From Bacteroidota bacterium (lineage in GTDB: Bacteria; Bacteroidota; Bacteroidia; Flavobacteriales; Weeksellaceae): a stretch of 13,498 nucleotides of DNA. The DNA lies in contig JAEZWE010000222.1 of assembly GCA_023420435.1 (NCBI GenBank), forward strand, positions 1-13,498, given 5' to 3'. Below the pieces are notes generated by a model that worked only from the letters and a program-made list of their open reading frames with translations, was not told the DNA's origin and did no database searches. Shown here piece by piece: positions 6,747-13,498 of the stretch (position 1 is its first letter; each line of letters opens with the position of its first letter). The position numbers and the translations under genes are program-made.

Positions 6747-9353
6747 ATGTTAAGTTATAGATTAAAAAATTATCTACTTGCTTCAACGTTTTTGTTTACG
6801 GCAGTTTCAGTGTACGGTCAAAAAACTAAAGATCGAGAGCCTGCGCAAAAAGACGTTAATTTCTTAGCAAAAGGAGGACCCCTTATTGAGGTAAACCTTC
6901 CTGCTTTTCCCGAATCAGCTTATACACCAACCCAATTGGTTTCCGATGTGTTAATAAGTACAGGTTCTAATTGCGGAACTCCACAAGTAACTAATGTTTC
7001 GGTTTCTCCAAATGATCCGGTAACAGATAATAATAGATTTTGGGGATATTTTCAAAAAGGAACTTCCAACTTTCCATTTCAGGCAGGGATTGTTCTGAAT
7101 ACGGGTTATGCAAGGACTGCCGGAAATACCGCTCAAACTGGAATTATGAGTGATAATAATGGCGGAGGAAGCGATGCCGATCTTATTGCAGCCACAGGAA
7201 CCACAAACGCAATTAATAATGCCGGTGTTTTGGAGTTTGATTTTGTTCCTACAAGTACTCAAATGAAGTTTAATTATATTTTTGCTTCTGAAGAATATTC
7301 TGGATCTTTTTCTTGTACCTATGATGATGCTTTTGCATTATTGCTTAAACCAAATACACCAGGTGCTGTTTACACCAACTTAGCAGTATTACCTGCAGGA
7401 GCCGGACCAGTAGCAGTTACTAACATTCACCCTGCAAATACGGTGTGTGGCGCCGTTAATCAGCAATATTTTGGTGGATTAGCAAATAACGGTACCAATT
7501 ATACTGGAAGAACTGCTCCTTTAACAGCGCAAGCAACTGTAATTCCTGGACAATCTTACCATATTAAAATGGTTATTGCAGATGCAAGAGATAGCAGTTA
7601 TGGTTCCGCAGTATTTTTAGAAGCCGGTTCATTTGATATCGGTATTCAGATTTTGGATCCAGCAGGTGTTGCCTTGCCGGCATCCATTAATATGTGTGAC
7701 AATACTCCCCAAACTTTAACCTCTTCTTTCCAACAAGCTGGAGCAACTTATCAGTGGACTTTGAATGGAACACCAATTAGTGGTGCTACTTCTCCGACTT
7801 ATGTGGCAACACAGCCTGGAGTTTACTGTTTAAAAGTTTTTGTTCCAGGAAACCAATGTCCTGGTGAAGCTTGCGTTACCATTATTGGCGGAAATTCTGC
7901 AGCAACACAACCGGTTACTTTAACACAATGTTATGGTCCTAATGATGTTAATTTTAATTTAACATTATCTCAGCCAGCAATGAGTTCTACACCAGGAGTT
8001 ACTTATACTTATCATTTAACTGCTGCTGATGCTGCTTCAGGAACTGCTCCCATTACAAATTTTACCTCTTTTCCAAGCTCCGGAAATCAAACCGTTTATG
8101 CAGCAGTAACTTCAGGTTTCTGTACTAAAGTGGAGGAATTACATTTGGTAAAAGCACCGGAAATGTTGGTTTCCATTGCACAACCTGCAGGTTTGACCTG
8201 TGTAATTCCTCAAATTACGCTTCTTGCTACAGGATCAACTTATCCAACAGGATCAACTTTTAATTGGGTAGCTTCCAACGGAGGATATATCGTTTCCGGA
8301 GCTGATACTTTAACACCGGTTGTAAATACTGGGGGAACTTATACTTTAACCATTACCAAAACCTATCAACCTGGAGATACTTTCTGTACTGCAGTGGGTT
8401 CAGTAGATGTTCTTGAAGATAAAACAAAACCTCTTGCAGGAATTTCTGCAGATGTTGAAGAAATTTGTGCAGGTGAATCGGTTACACTTACCGCTTCAGG
8501 AGGTGTTTCTTATATATGGGTAAATACTACAAATACAGGAAATGTTTCGGTTCTATCGCCAACCGTTACAACAACTTATCAGGTTTATGCTATTGGAGCT
8601 AATGGATGCCAATCCTTAGAACCCGCTGAAATTACTATTGAAGTTGTTCCTGCAATTGTGACTAATTTAAGAGAAGTTTCCGGACGTATTTGTTTGGGTG
8701 ATGAAATTACTTTGGATGCTGGAGCTGGGCCAAACTATACTTATCTTTGGGATAATGGTGAAACTACACAAACTATTATCGTAGATGAACCTGGAACCTA
8801 TTCTGTAGAAATCAGTAATGGAAAGTGTTCAGAATCATTTACCACACAAGTTCACTTATCTCCGCTTCCTACGGTAACTAATGTAAATTATGAAAATAAC
8901 ACCATGACAATTTCTGCGAGTAATCCTACCAATGGAATTTTAGAATTTTCAATTGATGGAGGTGTTACATGGCAGGATTCCAATGTTTTTGCAGGAATTA
9001 CTAATAATATCGTTTACACCATTCACGTAAGAACTAAAGGAACCAGTTGCCAAAGTAATACCGATTTCTTTACCTTCTTTATGTCAAACCTTATCACGCC
9101 AAATGGAGATGGTTCTAATGACTCATTAGATTTTACAGGAATTAGCAATTATAATAATTTCTCAGCAAATGTTACGGATAGATACGGAAAATCCGTGTGG
9201 AAAGCATCAAAACAAAATCCTGTTTGGGACGGACGTTTCCAAGGAAGATTACTTCCTACCGCAAGCTACTGGTATAGTGTTACCTACGAAGATCCTGCTT
9301 CCAAAAAAGTCATTCAGAAATCAGGTTGGATACTTTTGAAAAATAGAGAATAA
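6747..9353 (+). CDS. T9SS type B surface protein with choice-of-anchor L and Ig-like domains
   Basis: The 868-residue protein starts with a signal peptide (1-24, likely cut in VYG/Q). Residues about 60-300 fit the choice-of-anchor L domain: FASEEY (179-184), YDDAFALLL (192-200) and VIADARDSSYGSAVFLEAGSF region (276-296). A run of Ig/PKD-like modules follows (about 313-380, 391-469, 472-556, 562-634, 641-705, 706-778), several with paired cysteines. The end (781-868) is a gliding-motility-associated type B sorting domain: NLITPNGDGSND, DRYGKSVW (131-type strand at 811-818), WDGRFQGRLLPTASYWYSV. It is therefore exported by Sec, then moved to the surface or medium by T9SS. An adhesive role is plausible but not shown. 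It has its own promoter candidate and strong terminator, and no PorP/SprF-type partner gene adjoins it. Confidence 0.92.
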   Translation: MLSYRLKNYLLASTFLFTAVSVYGQKTKDREPAQKDVNFLAKGGPLIEVNLPAFPESAYTPTQLVSDVLISTGSNCGTPQVTNVSVSPNDPVTDNNRFWGYFQKGTSNFPFQAGIVLNTGYARTAGNTAQTGIMSDNNGGGSDADLIAATGTTNAINNAGVLEFDFVPTSTQMKFNYIFASEEYSGSFSCTYDDAFALLLKPNTPGAVYTNLAVLPAGAGPVAVTNIHPANTVCGAVNQQYFGGLANNGTNYTGRTAPLTAQATVIPGQSYHIKMVIADARDSSYGSAVFLEAGSFDIGIQILDPAGVALPASINMCDNTPQTLTSSFQQAGATYQWTLNGTPISGATSPTYVATQPGVYCLKVFVPGNQCPGEACVTIIGGNSAATQPVTLTQCYGPNDVNFNLTLSQPAMSSTPGVTYTYHLTAADAASGTAPITNFTSFPSSGNQTVYAAVTSGFCTKVEELHLVKAPEMLVSIAQPAGLTCVIPQITLLATGSTYPTGSTFNWVASNGGYIVSGADTLTPVVNTGGTYTLTITKTYQPGDTFCTAVGSVDVLEDKTKPLAGISADVEEICAGESVTLTASGGVSYIWVNTTNTGNVSVLSPTVTTTYQVYAIGANGCQSLEPAEITIEVVPAIVTNLREVSGRICLGDEITLDAGAGPNYTYLWDNGETTQTIIVDEPGTYSVEISNGKCSESFTTQVHLSPLPTVTNVNYENNTMTISASNPTNGILEFSIDGGVTWQDSNVFAGITNNIVYTIHVRTKGTSCQSNTDFFTFFMSNLITPNGDGSNDSLDFTGISNYNNFSANVTDRYGKSVWKASKQNPVWDGRFQGRLLPTASYWYSVTYEDPASKKVIQKSGWILLKNRE

Positions 9354-9375
9354 ATCTTCAATTTTTTTAATAAAG

Positions 9376-9411
9376 AAATAGGCTGTACTTTTTAGACAGC
9401 CTATTTTTTTT
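9376..9411 (+). terminator. strong intrinsic terminator of the T9SS cargo gene
   Basis: An 11-bp perfect stem, AAATAGGCTGT (9376-9386) with ACAGCCTATTT (9396-9406), has a 9-base loop and ends in T8 (9404-9411). It lies 22 bases after the stop. In the other direction it follows the rsmA stop directly, but its U tract there is interrupted, so it may end both transcripts with better efficiency rightward. Confidence 0.85.
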
Positions 9412-10171
9412 ATTTCCATAATTTAGTAAAATTAATAAAATCTTCTACTGAAAGTTCTTCTGCTCTTTTATCCATAAAAGGATGTGAAAGCAAATGTTCA
9501 GGAATATTGAGAATCTTTAATGAATTGGAAAGTTTTTTTCTTCTTTGGTTAAAACCCGCTTTTACAATCTGCTTAAATAAAACCTCATTTCCTTCTAATC
9601 CAGGTTTTAAATTTCTGGTAAGTTTGATAACGCCGGATTTAACTTTTGGAGGCGGATTAAAAACGTTTTCATGAACCGTAAACAGATATTTAACATCATA
9701 ATAAGCCTGTACTAAAACCGACAAAATTCCATATTCTTTTGTCCGTGGAACAGCAGCCGTTCTTTCAGCAACTTCCTTTTGGAACATTCCTACACATTCA
9801 AGAATCAAATGCTGAAAATCAATAATTTTAAAAAGAATTTGTGAGGAAATATTGTAAGGAAAATTACCAATTACCGCAATTTGATCATCTTTTGAAAATT
9901 TAAAATCCGTTCTCAGAAAATCCCCAATGAAACTATTTTCAGAAATTTTTTCATAATTTTTTTTCAAATATTCTATAGATTCCTGATCTATTTCTGCGAG
10001 ATAAATTTCCGATTCTTTTTCAAGCAAATATTTGGTTAAAACGCCCATTCCAGGACCTACTTCCAAAACGTTGGAATAGTTTTCGTAACTCAGCGCATCG
10101 GTAATCTTTTTTGCGATATTTTCATCCGTAAGAAAGTGTTGCCCGAGATGTTTTTTTGCTTTTACACTCAA
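9410..10171 (-). CDS. rsmA: 16S rRNA (adenine1518-N6/adenine1519-N6)-dimethyltransferase, TTG start
   Basis: RsmA/KsgA dimethylates two adjacent adenines in the 3' terminal hairpin of 16S rRNA, a late step in small-subunit maturation. Motifs in the 253 residues are GQHFL (10-14), the S-adenosylmethionine loop EVGPGMGVLT (37-46), acidic AEID (59-62), the catalytic NFPYNIS (103-109), FNPPPKV (171-177) and FNQRRKKL (207-214). The length is typical of the family. The start is TTG at 10171 (MSVKAKKHLGQHFL). An in-frame stop lies five codons upstream and no ATG is available, so the non-ATG start is well supported. It is convergent with the T9SS gene and divergent from ftsX across 90 bases. No good -7 box was found; GAAATTTG (10216-10223, one mismatch) is the best candidate. 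Confidence 0.96.
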   Translation of the reverse strand: MSVKAKKHLGQHFLTDENIAKKITDALSYENYSNVLEVGPGMGVLTKYLLEKESEIYLAEIDQESIEYLKKNYEKISENSFIGDFLRTDFKFSKDDQIAVIGNFPYNISSQILFKIIDFQHLILECVGMFQKEVAERTAAVPRTKEYGILSVLVQAYYDVKYLFTVHENVFNPPPKVKSGVIKLTRNLKPGLEGNEVLFKQIVKAGFNQRRKKLSNSLKILNIPEHLLSHPFMDKRAEELSVEDFINFTKLWK

Positions 10172-10261
10172 AATTTTTATGATTTAATTAACAGTGATTT
10201 TCTTTTATCTATCGGCAAATTTCGGAAGTTTTTTTCTATTTTAGCCGAAAATTTTTATTGG

Positions 10262-11158
10262 ATGCCAAGAACTGTTGATGATTTTAATAAAAAAAGACTG
10301 AGATCCAGCAATATCACGGTGGTAGTTTCTATCGCTTTGGTTTTGTTTCTGGTTGGTTTAATGGGGTTAATTCTTGTAAATGCTCAAAAATATTCAGATT
10401 ATTTGAAAGAGCAATTGGTCGTTAATGCTTATTTTGATGAAAATTTTGATCCCAAAGATTCTCTGAAAATTTCCCAACAGGAAATGAAAGCGGTGGAGCA
10501 AATCCAAAGTATGACTCCCGTAAGAAAAGCCACTTATATTTCCAGAAATCAAGCTACTTTGGAAGCCAAGAAAAGTTTGGGTATTGATGGTGATGCACTT
10601 TTTGAAACCAATATTTTCCCACCTTCGGTTGAGGTTTCTTTAAAACCGGAATTCAACGATTCTACTAAAATTGGAAATGTTATCAAGCAAATTGCTTCAG
10701 TTCCGGGAATTGTAGAAGTAAAAAATGATTCAGAATCTCAAAAAATTTACAATAATTTGGAAAGAATTCTGAAGTGGATTTTAGGATTTTCTTTCTTGTT
10801 TCTCATTTTAGCTATTGTTTTAATTAACAACTCAATCCGTTTGAAAATTTTCTCTAAAAGATTCATTATCAAAACAATGCAATTGGTTGGTGCTAAAAGA
10901 TCATTTATCTTGATGCCTTTTATCAAAGAAGCCATTATTTTAGGAGTTATCGGAGCTTTGGTTGGTTTATTGGCTCTTTTTGGAGTTTGGTATTATTTTA
11001 CCACAACGATAAAAACACCTTTCGTACAAGATACCAATCAGTATTTGTGGTTATTGTTAGGCGTTTTTGGATTGGGAATCGTGATTACGGTTTTAAGTAC
11101 CATTTTTGCAACCTGGAGATTTTTAAGATCAAATATTGACGACTTATACTATTCGTAA
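10262..11158 (+). CDS. ftsX: cell division protein FtsX (permease-like)
   Basis: FtsX pairs with the ATPase FtsE and transmits a signal across the inner membrane to cell-wall hydrolases during division. The 298-residue protein has the expected layout: a short basic N-terminus (KKRLRSSN), helix 1 (about 18-40), a periplasmic loop (41-167) and helices 2-4 (168-189, 223-247, 261-284). The FtsX-domain segment RFIIKTMQLVGAKRSFI (200-216) and the end FATWRFLRSNIDDLYYS are characteristic. I chose ATG 10262; the frame is open to 10136, but that extension overlaps rsmA antisense and is not FtsX-like. FtsE is not adjacent, so it must be encoded elsewhere. The DUF3098 gene begins one base after its stop, implying translational coupling. 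Confidence 0.93.
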   Translation: MPRTVDDFNKKRLRSSNITVVVSIALVLFLVGLMGLILVNAQKYSDYLKEQLVVNAYFDENFDPKDSLKISQQEMKAVEQIQSMTPVRKATYISRNQATLEAKKSLGIDGDALFETNIFPPSVEVSLKPEFNDSTKIGNVIKQIASVPGIVEVKNDSESQKIYNNLERILKWILGFSFLFLILAIVLINNSIRLKIFSKRFIIKTMQLVGAKRSFILMPFIKEAIILGVIGALVGLLALFGVWYYFTTTIKTPFVQDTNQYLWLLLGVFGLGIVITVLSTIFATWRFLRSNIDDLYYS

Positions 11159-11159
11159 A

Positions 11160-11465
11160 ATGGCTAAAAAAAAACAAAAATTTTCGGCAGAACAATTCGG
11201 AAGCGAAGTGAAAAATCAAGATTCTGAAAATTTATTTTATTTCGGAAAAGAAAATTTTAAATGGATGCTTATCGGTTTAGCTTTAATTCTTGTAGGATTT
11301 TTGCTAATGATGGGTTCCGATGCTAATACAGTAGACGGAAAATACGATCCCAATGTTTGGAACGAAGGTATCTTTTCTTTCAGAAGAATACGATTAGCAC
11401 CGTTCTTGGTTATTGCCGGTTTTGCCGTAGAAGTTTACGCTATCCTGAAGAGAACTAAAAAATAA
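11160..11465 (+). CDS. DUF3098 family small membrane protein
   Basis: The 101-residue product has a lysine-rich start (MAKKKQKF), a membrane helix at about 36-52 (MLIGLALILVGFLLMMG), a polar loop with YDPNVWNEGIFSFRRIRLAP, and a second helix at about 80-95. This is the DUF3098 pattern, a family found next to ftsX in Bacteroidota; I infer a role linked to FtsX or the envelope, but no function is known. I chose ATG 11160, one base after the ftsX stop. The frame extends back to a TTG at 11136 inside ftsX, which is less likely. A terminator follows 22 bases after the stop, closing the ftsX-DUF3098 unit. Confidence 0.85.
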   Translation: MAKKKQKFSAEQFGSEVKNQDSENLFYFGKENFKWMLIGLALILVGFLLMMGSDANTVDGKYDPNVWNEGIFSFRRIRLAPFLVIAGFAVEVYAILKRTKK

Positions 11466-11471
11466 AATAAA

Positions 11472-11479
11472 TACTTTTG
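11472..11479 (+). promoter_or_regulatory. promoter-like -7 box upstream of uppP
   Basis: TACTTTTG fits TAnnTTTG perfectly and lies 54 bases before the uppP ATG, but no convincing -33 element is seen at the expected spacing. Transcription from it would start at about 11484-11487, directly in front of the terminator hairpin at 11488-11521. Confidence 0.4.
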
Positions 11480-11487
11480 TAAAAAAT

Positions 11488-11521
11488 AAAACCATTAGGA
11501 ACTATTTTCTAATGGTTTTTT
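11488..11521 (+). terminator. intrinsic terminator between DUF3098 gene and uppP
   Basis: A perfect 11-bp stem, AAAACCATTAG (11488-11498) with CTAATGGTTTT (11509-11519), has a 10-base loop and runs into T6 (11516-11521). It ends 12 bases before the uppP ATG. It either ends the ftsX transcript or attenuates entry into uppP. Confidence 0.8.
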
Positions 11522-11533
11522 ATAAAATAAACT

Positions 11534-12349
11534 ATGGATTTTCTAAAAGCAATTATTATTGCCATTATTGAAGGTTTAACAGAATATTTACCTGTTTCTT
11601 CAACGGCACACATGATTTTTACCAGTTCAATTTTTGGAATTCAGGAAGATGAATTTGTGAAAATGTTTCAGGTTTCTATACAATTCGGAGCTATTTTAGC
11701 CGTGGTTTTTTTATACTGGAAAAAGTTTTTCGATTTCAAAAATTTTAATTTTTATCTGAAATTAGCAGTTGCAGTAATTCCTGCGCTGGTTTTAGGCTAT
11801 ATTTTTGATGATTTGATTGAATCGGTTTTAGGAGATCCTGTTCCAATAGCCATTGTGTTGATTGTTGGAGGTGTTTTTTTACTTTTTATCGATAAAATTT
11901 TTACCGTTCATACCATTGATGATGAAAAGGAAATTTCCTTTAAAAAGGCTTTTATTATTGGGGTTTATCAATGTTTGGCAATGATGCCAGGAACGAGTAG
12001 AAGTGCAGCATCTATTATAGGAGGAATGCAACAGAAACTGACCAGAAAAGCCGCAGCAGAATTTTCATTTTTTCTTGCTGTTCCTACGATGTTGGCGGTT
12101 TGTGTGTATTCCATTTTTTTGAAAAAGTGGAACCATAACGGATTAGAGCAAAAAGGCTACGAAATGATTTTTCAAAATTCTGAAAATACCATCAGTTTTT
12201 TTATTGGAAATGTCGTTGCTTTTGTAGTAGCAGTTTTGGCGATTAAATTTTTTATCGGCGTTTTGATGAAATACGGCTTCAAACCTTGGGGTTGGTACCG
12301 AATTATTGTGGGAATTGCTTTGTTGATATATTTTACACAGTTTAAATAA
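11534..12349 (+). CDS. uppP: undecaprenyl-diphosphate phosphatase (BacA/UppP family)
   Basis: UppP removes one phosphate from undecaprenyl diphosphate at the membrane, recycling the lipid carrier for peptidoglycan and other envelope polymers; over-production gives bacitracin resistance in model species. The 271-residue length matches the family. Both signature motifs are present: EGLTEYLPVSSTAH (13-26) and PGTSRSAASIIGGM (152-165), including the catalytic-region Glu17, Ser22-Ser23, His26 and Arg156. Multiple hydrophobic helices fill the rest. Its stop TAA shares one base with the ATG of the next gene (TAATG), so translation is probably coupled. The terminator just upstream means it needs its own promoter or read-through. 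Confidence 0.96.
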   Translation: MDFLKAIIIAIIEGLTEYLPVSSTAHMIFTSSIFGIQEDEFVKMFQVSIQFGAILAVVFLYWKKFFDFKNFNFYLKLAVAVIPALVLGYIFDDLIESVLGDPVPIAIVLIVGGVFLLFIDKIFTVHTIDDEKEISFKKAFIIGVYQCLAMMPGTSRSAASIIGGMQQKLTRKAAAEFSFFLAVPTMLAVCVYSIFLKKWNHNGLEQKGYEMIFQNSENTISFFIGNVVAFVVAVLAIKFFIGVLMKYGFKPWGWYRIIVGIALLIYFTQFK

Positions 12350-12753
12350 TGTCGAAACGAGTATTCAAGAAAAAGTGGTTGTATATATTTTCCATTATTT
12401 TTTTGCCAATAACAACATTAATGCTGTTTTCTGGTTTAATTGGAAGCTTTTCCATTGGTTTTAATTTGTTTGAATTTTCTTATTTATTGTTAATGGCAGT
12501 ATTTTCATTAATTAGCTGTATTAAGTTGTTTGAAAAAGAAAGAAAAATAGTAAAAGTTATTACTATTTTTTTGATTCTGCTATTGCTTTACAGTATGTAT
12601 AACGCTATTTCTCTATTTCCAACACATTATGTTTACGAACCTGAAAATTTTATTTTTTCAGTATTAATCATTGTATATTTAATATTGATAAACAAGTTTA
12701 AGGTAAGCTTTGAGGAATTTGATGAAATTGAAGAAATTGGAAATAAGGAATGA
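12349..12753 (+). CDS. four-helix membrane protein of unknown function between uppP and truB
   Basis: I do not recognise the family of this 134-residue protein. It has a basic N-terminus (MSKRVFKKKW), four hydrophobic stretches (about 10-33, 40-59, 67-90, 99-116), short polar loops (one basic: KLFEKERKIVK, 59-69), and an acidic tail (EEFDEIEE, 122-129). The positive-inside rule puts both ends in the cytoplasm. It overlaps uppP by one base (TAATG) and truB by four (ATGA), a tight three-gene arrangement suggesting coupled translation. By hand count 86 of 360 bases (12361-12720) are G/C, about 24%, against about 37% in three lines of truB; membrane-rich composition explains part of this. A coding role is supported by the overlaps and uninterrupted frame. 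Confidence 0.75.
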   Translation: MSKRVFKKKWLYIFSIIFLPITTLMLFSGLIGSFSIGFNLFEFSYLLLMAVFSLISCIKLFEKERKIVKVITIFLILLLLYSMYNAISLFPTHYVYEPENFIFSVLIIVYLILINKFKVSFEEFDEIEEIGNKE

Positions 12754-13457
12754 CCGCTGAAAATTTTTTAGACGGACAAATCTTACTTTTGGACAAACCT
12801 TTGGATTGGACCAGTTTTCAGACGGTTAATAAACTGAAATTTAAACTGAAAAGAGAATTCAATCTTCCGAAAAAATTTAAAATTGGTCACGCCGGAACTT
12901 TAGATCCAAAAGCTACAGGCTTGCTGATTATTTGTACCGGCAAATTCACCAAAAAAATTCCGGAAATTCAAGATGCACCGAAAGAATATTTAACAGAAAT
13001 AAAAATCGGTGTCCAAACGGAATCTTACGACACCGAAAAACCAGAAATTCTGCATCAGGATTATTCCCATATTTCTGAAGAGTTTATTTTCGATGTTTTG
13101 AAAAATTTTGTCGGCGAAATCGATCAGAAACCGCCCATTTTTTCCGCCATTAAAATTGATGGAGCAAGAGCTTATAATTTAGCCAGAAAAGGCGAAGAAG
13201 TGGAAATGAAAAGCCGCAAAACGACTATTCATTATATCAATTCGATAGAAATAGATTTGCCTTTTGTAAGATTTGTTGTTGGTTGCTCCAAAGGTACTTA
13301 TATCCGAAGTTTGGCGCATGATATTGGTCAAGAACTGAAAGTTGGTGCCTATTTAACCAACCTTAGAAGAACAAAAATTGGAGAATATTCTGTCGAAAAC
13401 GCAAATTCAAAATTTTTAGAAAACGATTTTAAATTTTCAGAAAATCCAATTTCTTAA
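12750..13457 (+). CDS. truB: tRNA pseudouridine(55) synthase
   Basis: TruB converts uridine 55 in the T-loop of most tRNAs to pseudouridine and also acts as a tRNA folding chaperone. The 235-residue protein has the catalytic GHAGTLDPKATGLL (46-59) with Asp52 as the nucleophile, the conserved tyrosine region KEYLTEI (78-84, Tyr80), QKPPIFSAIKIDGARAYNLAR (126-146) and KGTYIRSLAHDIG (181-193). It ends soon after the catalytic domain, so it lacks the extra PUA-type C-terminal domain of longer TruB proteins. The ATG at 12750 overlaps the stop of the preceding gene by four bases (ATGA), implying coupled translation. A tandem heptamer repeat begins three bases after its stop, and no terminator hairpin is visible within the window. 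Confidence 0.96.
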   Translation: MTAENFLDGQILLLDKPLDWTSFQTVNKLKFKLKREFNLPKKFKIGHAGTLDPKATGLLIICTGKFTKKIPEIQDAPKEYLTEIKIGVQTESYDTEKPEILHQDYSHISEEFIFDVLKNFVGEIDQKPPIFSAIKIDGARAYNLARKGEEVEMKSRKTTIHYINSIEIDLPFVRFVVGCSKGTYIRSLAHDIGQELKVGAYLTNLRRTKIGEYSVENANSKFLENDFKFSENPIS

Positions 13458-13460
13458 TTT

Positions 13461-13498
13461 TCATAACTCATAACTCATAACTCATAACTCATAACTCA
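13461..13498. repeat. heptanucleotide tandem repeat (TCATAAC)n, runs off right edge
   Basis: Five perfect copies of TCATAAC (13461-13495) plus three bases of a sixth reach the window end, so the true copy number is unknown. No copy differs from another. The array has stop codons in all six reading frames once three copies are present, so it cannot be coding. It starts three bases after the truB stop. Confidence 0.95.

Noticed and set aside
6592..6786. Minus-strand 64-residue frame over the leader of the T9SS gene
   Set aside because: It begins inside the T9SS signal peptide region, covers its promoter candidate and has no recognisable domain or upstream signal; likely chance in AT-rich DNA.
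10136..10261. 42-residue upstream extension of ftsX
   Set aside because: It runs antisense into rsmA and lacks FtsX-like sequence; the ATG at 10262 gives a family-typical start and length.
13461..13498. Possible CRISPR or attachment-site repeat
   Set aside because: Units are seven bases with no spacers and no dyad, so it is a simple tandem repeat.

Overview
The window is AT-rich, compact chromosomal DNA from a member of the Bacteroidota, most likely class Flavobacteriia and close to Chryseobacterium/Weeksellaceae. The evidence is a surface protein with a type IX secretion (T9SS) type B C-terminal sorting domain, Bacteroidota-style promoters (TAnnTTTG -7 boxes) with no clear Shine-Dalgarno sequences, a lipoprotein with an acidic stretch just after the lipid cysteine, and lineage-typical families (TIGR02757/DUF2400, DUF3098, a 2-oxoacid dehydrogenase E1 starting MEITKEKVSQ). 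It looks like ordinary core genome: I see no insertion sequence, phage, tRNA, rRNA or CRISPR, and no gene-free stretch longer than 300 bases.

Layout. 1-549 (minus) is the N-terminal part of a thiamine-diphosphate E1 dehydrogenase that runs off the left edge. 718-1011 (plus) is a small cysteine-containing lipoprotein, facing prfC (1059-2654, minus) across a two-way hairpin terminator. Rightward from the prfC promoter region come a CAAX-type membrane protease and rdgB (2790-4225), then rnz, a TIGR02757 protein and a membrane-anchored coiled-coil protein (4299-6542). A single large gene (6747-9353) with its own promoter candidate and terminator encodes the T9SS cargo. It faces rsmA (9410-10171, minus). 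Divergent from rsmA is ftsX-DUF3098 (10262-11465), followed after a terminator hairpin by uppP, an unrecognised four-helix membrane protein and truB (11534-13457), coupled by start/stop overlaps. The window ends inside a 7-bp tandem repeat.

Themes. Many genes serve RNA and translation: rnz (tRNA 3' end), truB (tRNA pseudouridine 55), rsmA (16S rRNA dimethylation) and prfC (release factor recycling). rdgB cleans the nucleotide pool. ftsX and uppP serve division and cell-wall lipid recycling. The less ordinary items are the possible DNA-glycosylase-like signature in the TIGR02757 protein, the isoleucine-heptad coiled-coil repeat, the AT-rich orphan between uppP and truB, a promoter-like box directly upstream of a terminator before uppP, repeated TTTC-N19-TAnnTTTG spacing in three promoters, two TTG start codons, and the terminal heptamer repeat. 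I found no strong evidence for a new multi-gene system.

Several starts were moved inward from the longest open frame (prfC, the TIGR02757 protein, ftsX, DUF3098) because the extensions begin at TTG or overlap neighbouring genes and do not look like the families.
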